The translations under genes were made by a program, and so were the position numbers. The notes under the pieces are model-generated. The model saw only the letters and a program-made list of their open reading frames with translations, had not been told where the DNA came from and made no database searches. 64,000 bases of DNA from contig NZ_AZER01000016.1 of NCBI RefSeq assembly GCF_001436045.1, positions 62,001-126,000 of the forward strand, given 5' to 3'. Source of the DNA: Limosilactobacillus frumenti DSM 13145. Lineage in GTDB: Bacteria; Bacillota; Bacilli; Lactobacillales; Lactobacillaceae. The first letter of the stretch is position 1, and each line of letters begins with the position of its first letter. Positions 18,902-28,336 of this stretch are shown piece by piece.

Positions 18902-19240
18902 ATGAGTGTAAATAAGAGAACTTGGGGAGCAATTGATTTAAAATTATGGGGATTTAGTATTCTCTTTGCGGTCGTGATCCCACTATTGGCTGGTAAATTA
19001 CATTTAGTTCATCGAACGTGGCTGGTGGGACTATTTTTGCTGATTATCAACACGATCGTGTGTGTCTGGGTTGGTCATTACCTGCGTAGCAATCAGTTGC
19101 GGTGGTGGAACATATTTGTCCTGCCCGGATTGTTTTTGATTATGGCCTTCTTCTTTCTTCCGAAGTATACTTGGTATTTTGCAATTTTTTACTTAGGGGT
19201 TATTTACCTATCATGGTCAATGATGCAAACTAACAACTAA
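18902..19240 (+). CDS. Small integral membrane protein, 112 aa
   Basis: I do not recognise a named family. The protein has about four hydrophobic segments (roughly residues 14-31, 38-59, 69-88 and 90-107), short loops and no catalytic motif. It is preceded by AGGGAAG and a probable extended -10 (TGGTACAAT, 18850-18858), and sits only 16 bases before rel, so it is probably the first gene of the rel-dtd transcript. Position next to rel may be historical rather than functional. Confidence 0.75.
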   Translation: MSVNKRTWGAIDLKLWGFSILFAVVIPLLAGKLHLVHRTWLVGLFLLIINTIVCVWVGHYLRSNQLRWWNIFVLPGLFLIMAFFFLPKYTWYFAIFYLGVIYLSWSMMQTNN

Positions 19241-19256
19241 ACAAGGGGTGATTGAT

Positions 19257-21494
19257 GTGTCGGAAGTAAAAGAACTTACTCATGAAGATGTTCAAAAGAT
19301 GGTTGCCTCATATATGAATGAGGAACACGTTGCCTTGGTAGAAAAGGCCTATCGTTTTGCTGCTATCTGTCATCATGATCAGCGGCGGAAATCTGGCGAA
19401 CCTTATATTATTCACCCTATTCAAGTAGCTGGTATTTTGGCCAACTTGCAGATGGATCCAGAAACGGTTTGTGCGGGTTACCTTCATGATATTGTTGAGG
19501 ATACGGGGGCAACTTTGGGTGATATTAAGGAACTTTTTGGCCCTACAATTGCACTCATCGTCGATGGTGATACTAAGCTTGGTAAGATTCAATATAAGTC
19601 GAATAAGGAACAAATGGCCGCTACCCACCGGAAACTATTGTTAGCCATGTCTAAGGATATTCGGGTTATGATTGTCAAACTTGCGGACCGCCTCCATAAT
19701 ATGCGGACGCTTCAACATTTACGTCCCGATAAGCAACGACGTATTTCTAATGAAACGTTGGAAATTTATGCACCAATTGCCGACCGATTAGGGATTAGTA
19801 CGATCAAGTGGGAACTTGAAGATTTATCCCTTCGTTACTTAAACCCGCAACAATACTACCGGATTGTCCACTTAATGAATTCGCGGCGTGATCAACGGGT
19901 GGAATATATTGATGAAGCAATCCAAGAAATCAAGAAGGCCATTAGCGATTTAAATCTAGGCCCAAATGTTGAAATTTACGGCCGGCCAAAACACATTTAC
20001 TCCATTTACCGTAAAATGGTGAACCAGCATAAGCAATTTAGCCAGATTTATGACCTTTTAGCGGTGCGGATTGTTGTCGATTCGATCAAAGATTGCTATG
20101 CCGCACTGGGGGCAATTCACACGAACTGGAAGCCAATGCCAGGACGATTTAAGGATTACATTGCGATGCCTAAAGCTAATGGTTATCAGTCATTGCACAC
20201 GACAATCATTGGCCCTCATGGAAAGCCGCTTGAAGTGCAAATTCGGACCCACCACATGCACCAAGTGGCCGAGTATGGGGTTGCTGCTCACTGGGCCTAC
20301 AAGGAAGGAAAGACCAACGGTGTCCAGCAGACGAAGGATAGTCAAAAACTGAACGTGGTTAAGGAGATCCTTGAACTACGAAGTGAAAGTCATGGCATAG
20401 ATGAATTTATGCAAGGGGTCCAAAGTGATGTCTTTACCGACAAGGTGTACGCCTTTACGCCTAAGGGGGATGTTATTGAATTGCCTAAGGGTTCTGGTCC
20501 GTTGGATATGGCTTATCAAATTCACACCGAAGTTGGTAATCATACGACAGGAGCAAAGGTCAATGGCCGGATTGTTCCACTAGATTATGAGATTAAGACT
20601 GGTGATATTGTCGATATCTTAACTTCCAGTTCATCTGCTGGCCCAAGTGCTGACTGGTTGGACTTAGTGTCAACCCGCCGGGCTCGGAACAAGATTCGGC
20701 AGTTTTTCCGTGCTCACAACCGGGACAAGAACATTGAAACGGGAAAGCAAATTGTGGAACATGAGCTCCAAGAGGCGGGCTATGATCCATTTGATTTAAT
20801 GACTGAGGAAAAGAGCCAACAGGTCGCTAAACAGATGCACTATCAAACGGCTGATGATCTCTTTGCAGCGATTGGTTTTGGTGATATTGCTCCGGTCGGT
20901 GCGCGGAATCGCTTTACTGCTGACTTACGACAGAAAGCGGAAGATGATCGTAAGCAGGCCGCTGAAAAGGCGGTTTTGGAAGATCACGAGACTATTCAGA
21001 ACTCTGACGAACGCCAACAACGGAAACAGGCCAAAGCAACCAGTGAAGGGATCGTGGTTGAAGGGGTCGATAACCTCTTAGTGCGGTTGAGTCATTGTTG
21101 TAGTCCAGTACCGGGTGATGATATTGTTGGATACATTACGAAGGGCCGCGGAGTTTCGGTTCACCGTAGTGATTGTCCGAACATCAAGGCCGCTGAAAAG
21201 AGCGGCCAGCGAATTGTTTCAGTATACTGGGCCAATCCTGAAGGTGACCGGACTAATTATGATTCTAATATTGAAGTTCAGGGGTATAACCGTAATGGCT
21301 TGTTAAATGACGTTTTACGGTCCATTAACAACAATACCCGGTTCTTGAACTCCGTTAACGGAAAAGTGGATCATAATAAGATGGTGACGATTAGTTTGAC
21401 GATCGGTGTCCGCAACCTCGGGCAGCTTCAGTTTATTATGGATAGTTTGAAAAATATCAAGGACGTTTATGTTGTAAAGCGGATTATTCGTTAA
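19257..21494 (+). CDS. rel: Bifunctional (p)ppGpp synthetase/hydrolase Rel
   Basis: Long RelA/SpoT homologue controlling the stringent response. The GTG at 19257 (coding SEVKELTHED) is preferred over a GTG at 19248 that lies inside the AAGGGGTGA ribosome-binding site. The 745-residue protein has an active-looking hydrolase domain with HD motifs (RRKSGEPYIIHPIQVA, YLHDIVEDT), a synthetase domain (GRPKHIYSIYRKM, FKDYIAMPKANGYQSLHTT), a TGS domain (VYAFTPKGDVIELP), a conserved zinc-finger region (LSHCCSPVPGDDIVGY) and a C-terminal ACT domain. dtd follows after 12 bases, the usual Firmicute order. Confidence 0.97.
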   Translation: MSEVKELTHEDVQKMVASYMNEEHVALVEKAYRFAAICHHDQRRKSGEPYIIHPIQVAGILANLQMDPETVCAGYLHDIVEDTGATLGDIKELFGPTIALIVDGDTKLGKIQYKSNKEQMAATHRKLLLAMSKDIRVMIVKLADRLHNMRTLQHLRPDKQRRISNETLEIYAPIADRLGISTIKWELEDLSLRYLNPQQYYRIVHLMNSRRDQRVEYIDEAIQEIKKAISDLNLGPNVEIYGRPKHIYSIYRKMVNQHKQFSQIYDLLAVRIVVDSIKDCYAALGAIHTNWKPMPGRFKDYIAMPKANGYQSLHTTIIGPHGKPLEVQIRTHHMHQVAEYGVAAHWAYKEGKTNGVQQTKDSQKLNVVKEILELRSESHGIDEFMQGVQSDVFTDKVYAFTPKGDVIELPKGSGPLDMAYQIHTEVGNHTTGAKVNGRIVPLDYEIKTGDIVDILTSSSSAGPSADWLDLVSTRRARNKIRQFFRAHNRDKNIETGKQIVEHELQEAGYDPFDLMTEEKSQQVAKQMHYQTADDLFAAIGFGDIAPVGARNRFTADLRQKAEDDRKQAAEKAVLEDHETIQNSDERQQRKQAKATSEGIVVEGVDNLLVRLSHCCSPVPGDDIVGYITKGRGVSVHRSDCPNIKAAEKSGQRIVSVYWANPEGDRTNYDSNIEVQGYNRNGLLNDVLRSINNNTRFLNSVNGKVDHNKMVTISLTIGVRNLGQLQFIMDSLKNIKDVYVVKRIIR

Positions 21495-21506
21495 GGAGGA
21501 CTTACT

Positions 21507-21944
21507 GTGCGTGTTGTATTACAACGAGTGACTCACGCGTCAGTTTCAATTGATGGTGAGACAGTGGGGGCAATTAAAAAAGGTTATATGCTTCTTGTTG
21601 GTTTTGCTCCTGATGATAATGATGAGAAACTGGATTACTTAGTCCATAAGATTGTTAATTTGCGTGTTTTTGAAGATGAAAACGGCAAGATGAACAAGGG
21701 CTTGAAGGATGTTGATGGAGCTATTTTGTCAATTTCTCAATTTACCTTATATGCCGATACTAAGCATGGTAACCGGCCTGGATTTACTAATGCTGCCAAG
21801 CCGGAGATTGCATCACCGTTATATGACCGTTTCAATGAAAAATTACGGGCTGCGGGTGTGCATGTTGAAACCGGTCATTTTGGTGCAGATATGCAAGTTG
21901 ATTTAGAAAACGATGGACCCGTTACCATCATTTATGAAAAGTAA
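21507..21944 (+). CDS. dtd: D-aminoacyl-tRNA deacylase
   Basis: Dtd removes D-amino acids (and Gly from tRNA-Ala) from tRNA. The start is GTG after TAAGGAGGA. The 145-residue length is standard. The N-terminal [15 protein letters not shown], the active-site [17 protein letters not shown] (SQFTL motif) near residues 78-94 and the C-terminal GPVTI (the cross-subunit Gly-cisPro-type motif is [14 protein letters not shown]) are all present. It is the second gene after rel. hisS, which often follows dtd in Firmicutes, is not here. Confidence 0.96.
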   Translation: MRVVLQRVTHASVSIDGETVGAIKKGYMLLVGFAPDDNDEKLDYLVHKIVNLRVFEDENGKMNKGLKDVDGAILSISQFTLYADTKHGNRPGFTNAAKPEIASPLYDRFNEKLRAAGVHVETGHFGADMQVDLENDGPVTIIYEK

Positions 21945-21948
21945 TATT

Positions 21949-21996
21949 AAAAGGGTTGCTACCTGCATTCAAGATGCTTGCAGCAACCCTTTTTGT
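21949..21996. terminator. Terminator between dtd and the convergent kinase-like gene
   Basis: AAAAGGGTTGCT pairs with AGCAACCCTTTT, with an inner partly paired region, followed by more Ts. It can serve both converging genes. Confidence 0.85.
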
Positions 21997-22002
21997 TACC
22001 GA

Positions 22003-22851
22003 TTAATAATTTGCCAAGATATTATCTACTGATGGTCCATAGCTTTCCCCGAATAGCACGAGGTGCATGCAAAGGTAGTAGAAACGGTACCATGGAAGAC
22101 GGTCATTTATTCCTGCCGCCATTGGATAAGTCGCGTTATAACCCTGATAGAAGTCTTGGTTAAAACCACCAAATACTGTTGTCATTGCCAAATCAAATTC
22201 TCGGTCTCCGTATACTGTGTCGGGATCAATTAAGTATGGTTGGTGATCAGCAAACATAAAATTACCGGCCCACAGGTCGCCGTGGAGTAAACTAGGCTGA
22301 ACCTGATGAGTTTGATAATAGTGCTTAAATTGGTCAACCATTTGATTGAAGTGACTTTGCCGCCATGTGTTCCATCGCCCACGCTGACTAGCTACTGCCA
22401 CTTCTGGAAGTAAACGCTGGTTGACGTAGAAATCAGTCCAGTTATTGTTCCACGAATTATCTTTAACAAGCGCCTTTGTCCGGTGATTTTCCGTGAAGCC
22501 GAATTTCCCATTCGGACTCATTTGTTGGTGCATGGTTGCCACTTCTTTACCTAGTTCGAATTGACTACCTGTACTCTCGTTGAGCCAGTTCAGCACTAAG
22601 TAGGCATTATTATCAATAACGCCATTATAGATAGGGGTTGGGGTATTGATTATTTTCCCAATAGCCTTTAATCCATTAATTTCATGTTTAAAGTAATCGG
22701 CTGGTTGGTTGGGCTGAATTTTAATGAAAAATGACTTATGATCAGCTTGAATGCGGTAAGATTCATTAATGTCACCGCCACTGACTGGGCGAAAACTTTC
22801 CATCTTTTGAAATGGTAATTGTTGAAACCACTCTGCATTAATTGCTCCCAT
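22003..22851 (-). CDS. Fructosamine kinase / phosphotransferase family protein
   Basis: A 282-residue member of the fructosamine-3-kinase/aminoglycoside-phosphotransferase-like superfamily, which in bacteria phosphorylates ketoamines on glycated amino acids or proteins for repair. The nucleotide-binding part shows VSGGDINESYRI and FFIKI (Lys) in the first 50 residues. The catalytic loop is HGDLWAGNFMF near residues 195-205, and the metal-binding Asp follows in LIDPDTVYGDREFDLAM. Exact substrate is not established by sequence. It is oriented against rel-dtd and aspS and occupies the place where hisS is often found. Confidence 0.88.
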   Translation of the reverse strand: MGAINAEWFQQLPFQKMESFRPVSGGDINESYRIQADHKSFFIKIQPNQPADYFKHEINGLKAIGKIINTPTPIYNGVIDNNAYLVLNWLNESTGSQFELGKEVATMHQQMSPNGKFGFTENHRTKALVKDNSWNNNWTDFYVNQRLLPEVAVASQRGRWNTWRQSHFNQMVDQFKHYYQTHQVQPSLLHGDLWAGNFMFADHQPYLIDPDTVYGDREFDLAMTTVFGGFNQDFYQGYNATYPMAAGINDRLPWYRFYYLCMHLVLFGESYGPSVDNILANY

Positions 22852-22974
22852 TACAAAACCTCCTCTTATCGTTTATTTTCTATTATAAAGAAGCTTCCAT
22901 TGGCTTGTAAAATTAACAATAAATGTTGATGGTGGTATTGACTTTCATTGTGGGGACTAGTAAGGTAAAAAATG

Positions 22975-23185
22975 AATTTAATATTAAAAACCAGTAATAA
23001 AAGAATGCTCGGTGCCTTTACAAAACAAGCGAGCGGTGATGGTGGAAGGCCGCATGCTAAAGAATCGATTGACACTTTTAATGGTTGGGCAGATTGCTCC
23101 GTCACTTGTTGACGTTATCGTTGAGTTGATACCAAGGTGGTACCGTGCATTAAGCACCCTTGCAGATAGCAGGGGTGCTTTTTAT
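22975..23185 (+). ncRNA. T-box leader of aspS
   Basis: The 364-base gap before aspS contains a T-box riboswitch. The T-box sequence AAGGTGGTACCGTG is at 23134-23147 and is followed by an intrinsic terminator (AAGCACCCT at 23152-23160 with AGGGGTGCTT at 23171-23180, then Ts). Uncharged tRNA would stabilise the antiterminator and allow aspS expression. A GAC triplet at 23071-23073 followed by A is a candidate Asp specifier codon, but I have not folded stem I. The exact 5' end is uncertain. Confidence 0.85.
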
Positions 23186-23215
23186 TTATTATTGGGTAAA
23201 AAGGAGCAGGCGAGA

Positions 23216-25003
23216 ATGAAGAGAACGAATTATTGTGGAGACACAAATGAAAAACAAGTCGGTCAAGAAGTTGTCTTGAAGGGCTGGGTCGCTAAGCGGC
23301 GTAACCTTGGTGGCTTGATTTTTATTGACTTATGGGATCGTGAAGGAATTGTTCAGCTGGTCTTCAATGAAAAGGTGAATGAAGAAGCCTTTAAGGTTGC
23401 CAATGCTGTTCGGAACCAATATGTACTAGAAGTCCGGGGAAAAGTTCAATTGCGGGCTGATAAGGAAATTAACCCTGACATGAAGACCGGTAAAGTCGAA
23501 GTCGCTGTGGAAGAAGTTCACGTATTAGCACAATCCGAAACAACGCCATTTGACATTGCTGATAATGTTGATGCCACTGAAGATTTGCGGATGAAGTACC
23601 GTTACCTTGACCTTCGTCGTCCAGAAATGATGAAGAAGCTAATGTTACGTTCAAAGGTAACCCATGTTATTCACCGGTATTTTGAAAAACACGGTTTCTT
23701 AGATGTTGAAACCCCCGACCTGACCCGGTCAACACCAGAAGGGGCTCGGGATTACATTGTTCCATCACGGGTTTATCCAGGACACTTCTATGCTTTACCA
23801 CAGTCGCCACAATTATTTAAACAGTTGTTGATGGCTGCCGGGGTTGATAAGTATTACCAAATTGCCAAGTGCTTCCGTGATGAAGATCTTCGTGGGGACC
23901 GTCAACCTGAATTTACCCAGGTTGATACTGAAATGTCATTTGCTACTCCTCAAGAGATCCAAGATATGACCGAAGGCTTAATCAAGGATGTTATGAAGGA
24001 AGTTCTCAACATCGATGTTAAGACCCCATTCCCACGGATGGAATGGCAGGATGCAATGGATAAGTATGGGACGGATAAGCCTGATACTCGATTCGGAATG
24101 CTTATTCATGACTTGAATGATATCGTCAAAGATTCTTCATTTAAGGTCTTCTCTGGTACAGTTGCTGATGGTAACTATGTACGCGCCATTGCTGTTCCGG
24201 GTGGTGCTGACAAGTACTCACGAAAGGATATTTCAAAATTAGAGGACTACATTAAGCGTTATGGTGCAAAAGGCCTTGCTTGGGTTAAGGTCACAGCAGA
24301 TGGCTACAATGGACCAGTTGCAAAGTTCTTAGCGGATAAAGAAGACGCAATTAATGCTGAACTTGGCGCTAAGGCTGGTGACCTTATCCTCTTTGTTGCT
24401 GGTAGTTTCCACGTAGTTTGTGATTCTCTTGGTTACCTACGGCGGCACTTTGGTCACGAATTAGGGTTAACCAATCCAAATCAATGGAATTACGTTTGGG
24501 TTGTTAACTGGCCAATGTTTGAATATGATGAAGGGTTTGGTAAGTGGATTGCTGCTCACCACCCATTCACTATGTTGAATCCTGAAGACCTTCATTACTT
24601 GGAAGATGGCGAAGATCCTCATAAAGCTCACGCCCAGAGTTATGATATTGTCTTGAATGGTCAAGAAATCGGTGGCGGTTCGATCCGTATCCATGATCCA
24701 AAGGTTCAAGAGAAGGTTCTGAAGGCTCTTGGCTACACTAAGGAACGGGCAGAAGCACGGTTTGGGTTCTTGCTGAAGGCCTTGACGATGGGGATGCCTC
24801 CTGAAGGTGGTTTAGCTATTGGCTTGGATCGTTGGGTAATGTTCCTTTCTCAGACTGATAATATCCGGGATGTCATTGCCTTCCCTAAGAATTCGAAGGC
24901 AGTTGAACCATTAACTGCCGCTCCAGGAAAAGTTAGTCAACAACAACTGGATGACTTGAAGATCGAGTTTGGCGACAAGGTCGATTATAAGTTAGATAAG
25001 TAA
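23216..25003 (+). CDS. aspS: Aspartyl-tRNA synthetase
   Basis: Class II synthetase charging tRNA-Asp. The open frame extends back into the T-box leader, but the ATG at 23216 is correct: it follows AAAGGAG and begins the family N-terminus ([24 protein letters not shown]). The 595-residue protein has an N-terminal OB-fold anticodon-binding domain, class II motif 1 ([20 protein letters not shown]), motif 2 ([24 protein letters not shown]), the bacterial GAD insertion domain (about residues 300-420) and motif 3 ([11 protein letters not shown]). Regulation is by the T-box immediately upstream. It is monocistronic. Confidence 0.97.
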   Translation: MKRTNYCGDTNEKQVGQEVVLKGWVAKRRNLGGLIFIDLWDREGIVQLVFNEKVNEEAFKVANAVRNQYVLEVRGKVQLRADKEINPDMKTGKVEVAVEEVHVLAQSETTPFDIADNVDATEDLRMKYRYLDLRRPEMMKKLMLRSKVTHVIHRYFEKHGFLDVETPDLTRSTPEGARDYIVPSRVYPGHFYALPQSPQLFKQLLMAAGVDKYYQIAKCFRDEDLRGDRQPEFTQVDTEMSFATPQEIQDMTEGLIKDVMKEVLNIDVKTPFPRMEWQDAMDKYGTDKPDTRFGMLIHDLNDIVKDSSFKVFSGTVADGNYVRAIAVPGGADKYSRKDISKLEDYIKRYGAKGLAWVKVTADGYNGPVAKFLADKEDAINAELGAKAGDLILFVAGSFHVVCDSLGYLRRHFGHELGLTNPNQWNYVWVVNWPMFEYDEGFGKWIAAHHPFTMLNPEDLHYLEDGEDPHKAHAQSYDIVLNGQEIGGGSIRIHDPKVQEKVLKALGYTKERAEARFGFLLKALTMGMPPEGGLAIGLDRWVMFLSQTDNIRDVIAFPKNSKAVEPLTAAPGKVSQQQLDDLKIEFGDKVDYKLDK

Positions 25004-25013
25004 ATTGAATATG

Positions 25014-25055
25014 AAAAGAGCGTGGAGCCAATTCATTGGCTTCACGCTCTTTTCA
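25014..25055. terminator. Bidirectional terminator between aspS and glnQ-like gene
   Basis: An 18-bp stem (25014-25031 with 25036-25053, one G-U pair) with a 4-base loop, A-rich on the left arm and T-rich on the right arm. One of the longest hairpins in the window. Confidence 0.9.
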
Positions 25056-25062
25056 TTTGTAA

Positions 25063-25803
25063 TTATTTCAATATCTTTTTCAAAAATTCTTGGGCACGAG
25101 GGCTCGTAGGATGAGCAAAGAAGTCTTCCGGCTTGCCTGTTTCTTGGATGTAGCCATCAGCCATAAACCAAATTTGATCGGCCACTTCTTTAGCAAACCC
25201 CATTTCGTGGGTGACAACAACCATTGTCATTCCCGAAGCAGCGAGGTCACGCATTACTTTTAGTACTTCATCAACCATTTCAGGATCAAGGGCACTAGTC
25301 GGTTCATCGAATAGCATTACTTGCGGATCCATAGCGAGAGCTCGGGCAATGGCCACCCGTTGCTTTTGACCACCGGATAACTGATCAGGGTATTGATCAG
25401 CCTTGTCAGCCAAGCCAACCTGTTTTAATAATTTCATTGCCGTTGACTTGGCTTGTTCCTCATTAGTTCCTTTAACTTTAATTGGGGCAATCATGATGTT
25501 CTTTAGAACGGACATGTTAGGGAAGAGATTAAAGCCTTGAAAAACCATGCCCATCTTTTGTCGAATGTGATCTAAAGCCTTGTCACTGAGGCCCACCAAT
25601 TCTTGACCTTCAAAGAGTACCTGACCACTAGTAGGTTGTTCCAGACCATTTAAACAACGAAGAAAGGTACTTTTACCAGCTCCTGAAGGACCAATAACAC
25701 AAATGACTTGTCCTTGGTTAACGTGTTCACTGATATTTTTCAGGACAATATTATCTTTAAACTTCTTTTGTAAGTCTTTAACTTCGATCATTTTAGTGGG
25801 CAT
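25063..25803 (-). CDS. glnQ: Amino acid ABC transporter ATP-binding protein (GlnQ type)
   Basis: A 246-residue PAAT-family ATPase with Walker [10 protein letters not shown] (about residues 36-44), [13 protein letters not shown], signature [14 protein letters not shown], Walker [15 protein letters not shown] and [12 protein letters not shown]. Its start overlaps the end of the upstream fused permease gene by 11 bases, so they are translationally coupled. Similarity is to glutamine/polar amino acid systems, but the ligand is not proven, so the symbol is indicative. Confidence 0.88.
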   Translation of the reverse strand: MPTKMIEVKDLQKKFKDNIVLKNISEHVNQGQVICVIGPSGAGKSTFLRCLNGLEQPTSGQVLFEGQELVGLSDKALDHIRQKMGMVFQGFNLFPNMSVLKNIMIAPIKVKGTNEEQAKSTAMKLLKQVGLADKADQYPDQLSGGQKQRVAIARALAMDPQVMLFDEPTSALDPEMVDEVLKVMRDLAASGMTMVVVTHEMGFAKEVADQIWFMADGYIQETGKPEDFFAHPTSPRAQEFLKKILK

Positions 25804-27298
25804 ATTTCATCTTCCTTTCAAAGTGCAGTAAAATCCGGGAAAGGGTAAAGGTAAGAACAAAGTAGATCAACATGGTGATGAATAATGGAAGGACCCCTTT
25901 ATAGGTTGCCGACTGGACCAGTTGCGTTTCGTACATTAACTCACCAACTCCAATAACAGAAACTAATGAACTATCTTTTAACAGGGTAATTAGTTCGTTT
26001 CCTAAAGCTGGCCAAATATTCTTTAGAGCTTGCGGCATAATAACTTCTTGGAAGGTGGTCTTTTTACTCATTCCAAGACTCCGCGCTGCTTCGGTTTGGC
26101 CCAGGGGAATCGATTGAATCCCTGAACGGATGATTTCCGCAACGTAGGCCCCTGAGTTCAGGGAGACAGCAATAATTCCGGCAATCAGCGCTGGCATTGA
26201 TTGAATAATTGCCCCAATGCCGAAATAAACAAACATAATCTGAACCATCATTGGGGTACCACGCAAGAACTCAATGTAACAAACGGCGATTGAGTGTAAT
26301 AGTTTGTTCTTTGATAACCGCATAAGTGCGAAGAGCGTACCCAAGATGAAACCAAAGAAGACGGATAATACAGTAATGATTAAGGTATATTCAACCCCTT
26401 TAGTAAAGTAGCGCCAGTAGGATAGTACAGTATTTTGCTTTTTATAAGATTTCATGTGCGAAGCTGCAGCGGGCAGGTACTTCTTATTAATTAGGTCTTT
26501 TTGCTGTACGTTAGCAATCGTCTGGTTAGCGGCGGCCCGTAGTGAGTTATCGCCCTTGTGGAATGCCATCGCTGTTCCAGGCACCTTAGTATTCATGGGC
26601 ACTTTGATGGCTGCTAAGTTAGAATTGTTTTCCGCATAGGCTTTAGCAGTTGCTGCATCGGCCATCACGGCATCAACTTTGTGTGACTGTAAACCGATTA
26701 CCAATTGGGATAGCTTGGCCAGTCCTTTAACTTTAGCACCGGGGATGTCATCCTTAGCCATTGTATATTGGGTGGTTCCATTTTGAGCGCCAATGGTCTT
26801 GCCTTTGTAGTCGCTTAACTTTTTGAATTCCGCCTGATCACTCTTGTTGACCAGCATGTAACTGTGGCCAGTGTAGTAACTATTGGAAAAGTCAACACTC
26901 TTCTTACGTTCAGGAGTGGCATTCATTCCTGCAATTACACAGTCAACCTTACCAGTTTCCAACGCAACCAGGAGGGAATCAAAATCCATGTTCTTGATGA
27001 CTAGCTTAACACCAAGATCCTTAGCAAATTGACGGGCCATGTCCATTTCAAAACCAACGTATTTCGTTTTTCCATGATCTTTGGTAGTAAATTCATATGG
27101 CGGGTAGTCTGCACTGGTTCCAACGACTAACGTCCCTTTTTGCTTGATTCGCTGAAGCGAGTCGTCAGTAGTGGTTACCTGACTGCTAGAACTGCTGGCG
27201 GAACTGCTACTAGAACTAGCAGCAAATGCGCCGAGGGGACTAACAATCAGGCTAATACAAAGTGTCAGTAATAATAGTAAAATATGGTGTTTTTTCAT
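25793..27298 (-). CDS. Fused substrate-binding protein/permease of amino acid ABC transporter (GlnHP type)
   Basis: A 501-residue fusion. Residues 1-26 are a signal peptide ending in AFAA, followed by a Ser-rich linker (about 27-45), a family-3 solute-binding domain (about 50-280, with [16 protein letters not shown] and [17 protein letters not shown]) and a permease domain (about 300-495) with the EAA loop [22 protein letters not shown]. The PPYEF and [11 protein letters not shown] segments resemble glutamine/polar amino acid binding proteins. Fused systems of this design are common in lactic acid bacteria, where the tethered receptor is delivered next to its channel. It forms a two-gene operon with the ATPase gene. 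Confidence 0.92.
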   Translation of the reverse strand: MKKHHILLLLLTLCISLIVSPLGAFAASSSSSSASSSSSQVTTTDDSLQRIKQKGTLVVGTSADYPPYEFTTKDHGKTKYVGFEMDMARQFAKDLGVKLVIKNMDFDSLLVALETGKVDCVIAGMNATPERKKSVDFSNSYYTGHSYMLVNKSDQAEFKKLSDYKGKTIGAQNGTTQYTMAKDDIPGAKVKGLAKLSQLVIGLQSHKVDAVMADAATAKAYAENNSNLAAIKVPMNTKVPGTAMAFHKGDNSLRAAANQTIANVQQKDLINKKYLPAAASHMKSYKKQNTVLSYWRYFTKGVEYTLIITVLSVFFGFILGTLFALMRLSKNKLLHSIAVCYIEFLRGTPMMVQIMFVYFGIGAIIQSMPALIAGIIAVSLNSGAYVAEIIRSGIQSIPLGQTEAARSLGMSKKTTFQEVIMPQALKNIWPALGNELITLLKDSSLVSVIGVGELMYETQLVQSATYKGVLPLFITMLIYFVLTFTLSRILLHFERKMKYAH

Positions 27299-27332
27299 TA
27301 GCCTTCTACTCCTCTTTCAAATGTTGGTGACT

Positions 27333-27361
27333 AATATACACTTAATAGATTAAATATGCAA
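27333..27361 (-). promoter_or_regulatory. Promoter of the fused ABC transporter operon
   Basis: On the minus strand TTGCAT (27361-27356) and TATATT (27338-27333) are separated by 17 bases, about 35 bases before the start codon. Confidence 0.65.
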
Positions 27362-27362
27362 G

Positions 27363-27398
27363 ATATTTTAGTAAAAACGATTAAAAATACTAAAATAT
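27363..27398. promoter_or_regulatory. Perfect 11-bp inverted repeat upstream of the ABC promoter
   Basis: ATATTTTAGTA (27363-27373) and TACTAAAATAT (27388-27398) are exact inverted copies 14 bases apart, directly upstream of the transporter -35 box on the minus strand. This is the position expected for an activator site or an upstream operator. The rest of the gap between the transporter and rpsU (27399-27477) is AT-rich with nothing else recognised. Confidence 0.5.
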
Positions 27399-27477
27399 GC
27401 AATAAAATGAATAAATACGTGGATGCTAGCTCGATAATTATTACCATTAGTTAAATAAAAAAAGTTGGTAATCAATA

Positions 27478-27506
27478 TTGACAGTCTGAAACGAATTAGG
27501 TACAAT
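27478..27506 (+). promoter_or_regulatory. Strong promoter of rpsU
   Basis: TTGACA (27478-27483), 17 bases, TACAAT (27501-27506). Transcription should start near 27513, giving a ~65-base leader with an 8-bp inverted repeat (27523-27540). Confidence 0.8.
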
Positions 27507-27578
27507 TTCTTTTGTAGTGTGAAGATTGCAGATGCAATCTCTGATACGTAACTTTAAGCTCGGAGGGAGGGAATCAAC

Positions 27579-27770
27579 ATGTCAAAAACAGTCGTTCGTA
27601 AGAATGAATCTTTGGATGACGCTCTTCGACGCTTTAAACGTTCAGTTTCACGTAACGGAACTTTGCAAGAATACCGCAAACGCGAATTCTACGAAAAGCC
27701 AAGTGTAAAACGTAAGTTGAAATCCGAAGCGGCACGTAAGCGCAAGAACAAGCGCCGTCGTCGTTATTAA
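27579..27770 (+). CDS. rpsU: 30S ribosomal protein S21
   Basis: S21 is a small basic protein of the 30S platform near the anti-Shine-Dalgarno region. The 63-residue protein begins [41 protein letters not shown] and ends with a run of basic residues ([11 protein letters not shown]), as in all Firmicute S21. It has its own consensus promoter, an unusually purine-rich ribosome-binding region (GGAGGGAGGG) and a hairpin terminator directly after the stop, followed by yqeY in the usual order. Confidence 0.97.
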   Translation: MSKTVVRKNESLDDALRRFKRSVSRNGTLQEYRKREFYEKPSVKRKLKSEAARKRKNKRRRRY

Positions 27771-27777
27771 TTCCAAT

Positions 27778-27809
27778 AGCTCCTACCAAGCCTTGGTAGG
27801 AGCTTTTTA
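27778..27809 (+). terminator. Intrinsic terminator after rpsU
   Basis: AGCTCCTACCAAG (27778-27790) and CTTGGTAGGAGCT (27792-27804) form a near-perfect stem with a tiny loop, followed by TTTT. yqeY downstream probably depends on read-through. Confidence 0.88.
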
Positions 27810-27830
27810 GTATACAAGGGGGTTAATCAA

Positions 27831-28277
27831 ATGAGTTTATTACAAGATTTAACTAAAGATATGGTTGCGGCTATGAAGAGTCGTGATAAGGAAACTTTGA
27901 ATACTGTTCGGATGCTGAAGGCCGCTGTCAAGAATGAACAAATTGATAAGGGTCACGATCTGACGCCAGATGAAGAAGTTGCCGTAATGTCACGGGAATA
28001 CAAGCAACGGAAAGAATCTTTAGAAGAATTTGAGAAGGCCGGTCGTGATGACCTGGTAAAGCAAACGCAGGCTGAAATGAAGGTTGTTGAGAAGTTCTTA
28101 CCAAAGCAGTTATCTGCTGATGAAGTTAAGAAGGTTGTTGACGACACGATTGACCAGTTAGGCGCTTCCGGGATGAAAGACTTTGGTAAAGTCATGGGAG
28201 CTGCCATGGGTAAGCTGAAAGGGCAAGCCGATGGTAAGGTTGTCAACCAGACTGTTAAGGCAGAATTGAACAAATAG
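27831..28277 (+). CDS. yqeY: GatB/YqeY domain-containing protein
   Basis: A 148-residue protein of the YqeY family, related to the C-terminal tRNA-binding domain of GatB. Visible features are the helical N-terminus (LLQDLTKDMVAAMKSRDKETLNTVRMLKAAVKN), the EFEKAGRDDLVKQTQAEMKVVEKFLPKQLS centre and the C-terminal GKVMGAAMGKLKGQADGKVVNQTVKAEL, typical of the domain. Function is thought to relate to tRNA but is not well defined. It follows rpsU as in most Firmicutes, where phoH usually comes next; here bsh and argGH intervene. Confidence 0.92.
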   Translation: MSLLQDLTKDMVAAMKSRDKETLNTVRMLKAAVKNEQIDKGHDLTPDEEVAVMSREYKQRKESLEEFEKAGRDDLVKQTQAEMKVVEKFLPKQLSADEVKKVVDDTIDQLGASGMKDFGKVMGAAMGKLKGQADGKVVNQTVKAELNK

Positions 28278-28336
28278 GACCTTATTGCTCATTGCAGGTG
28301 CTTATTAATGCCTGTGTAAAGAAGGGACGAATAGTT

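Noticed and set aside
23012-23215. N-terminal extension of aspS into the T-box leader
   Set aside because: The open frame covers T-box and terminator sequence; the family N-terminus starts at 23216 with a proper ribosome-binding site.
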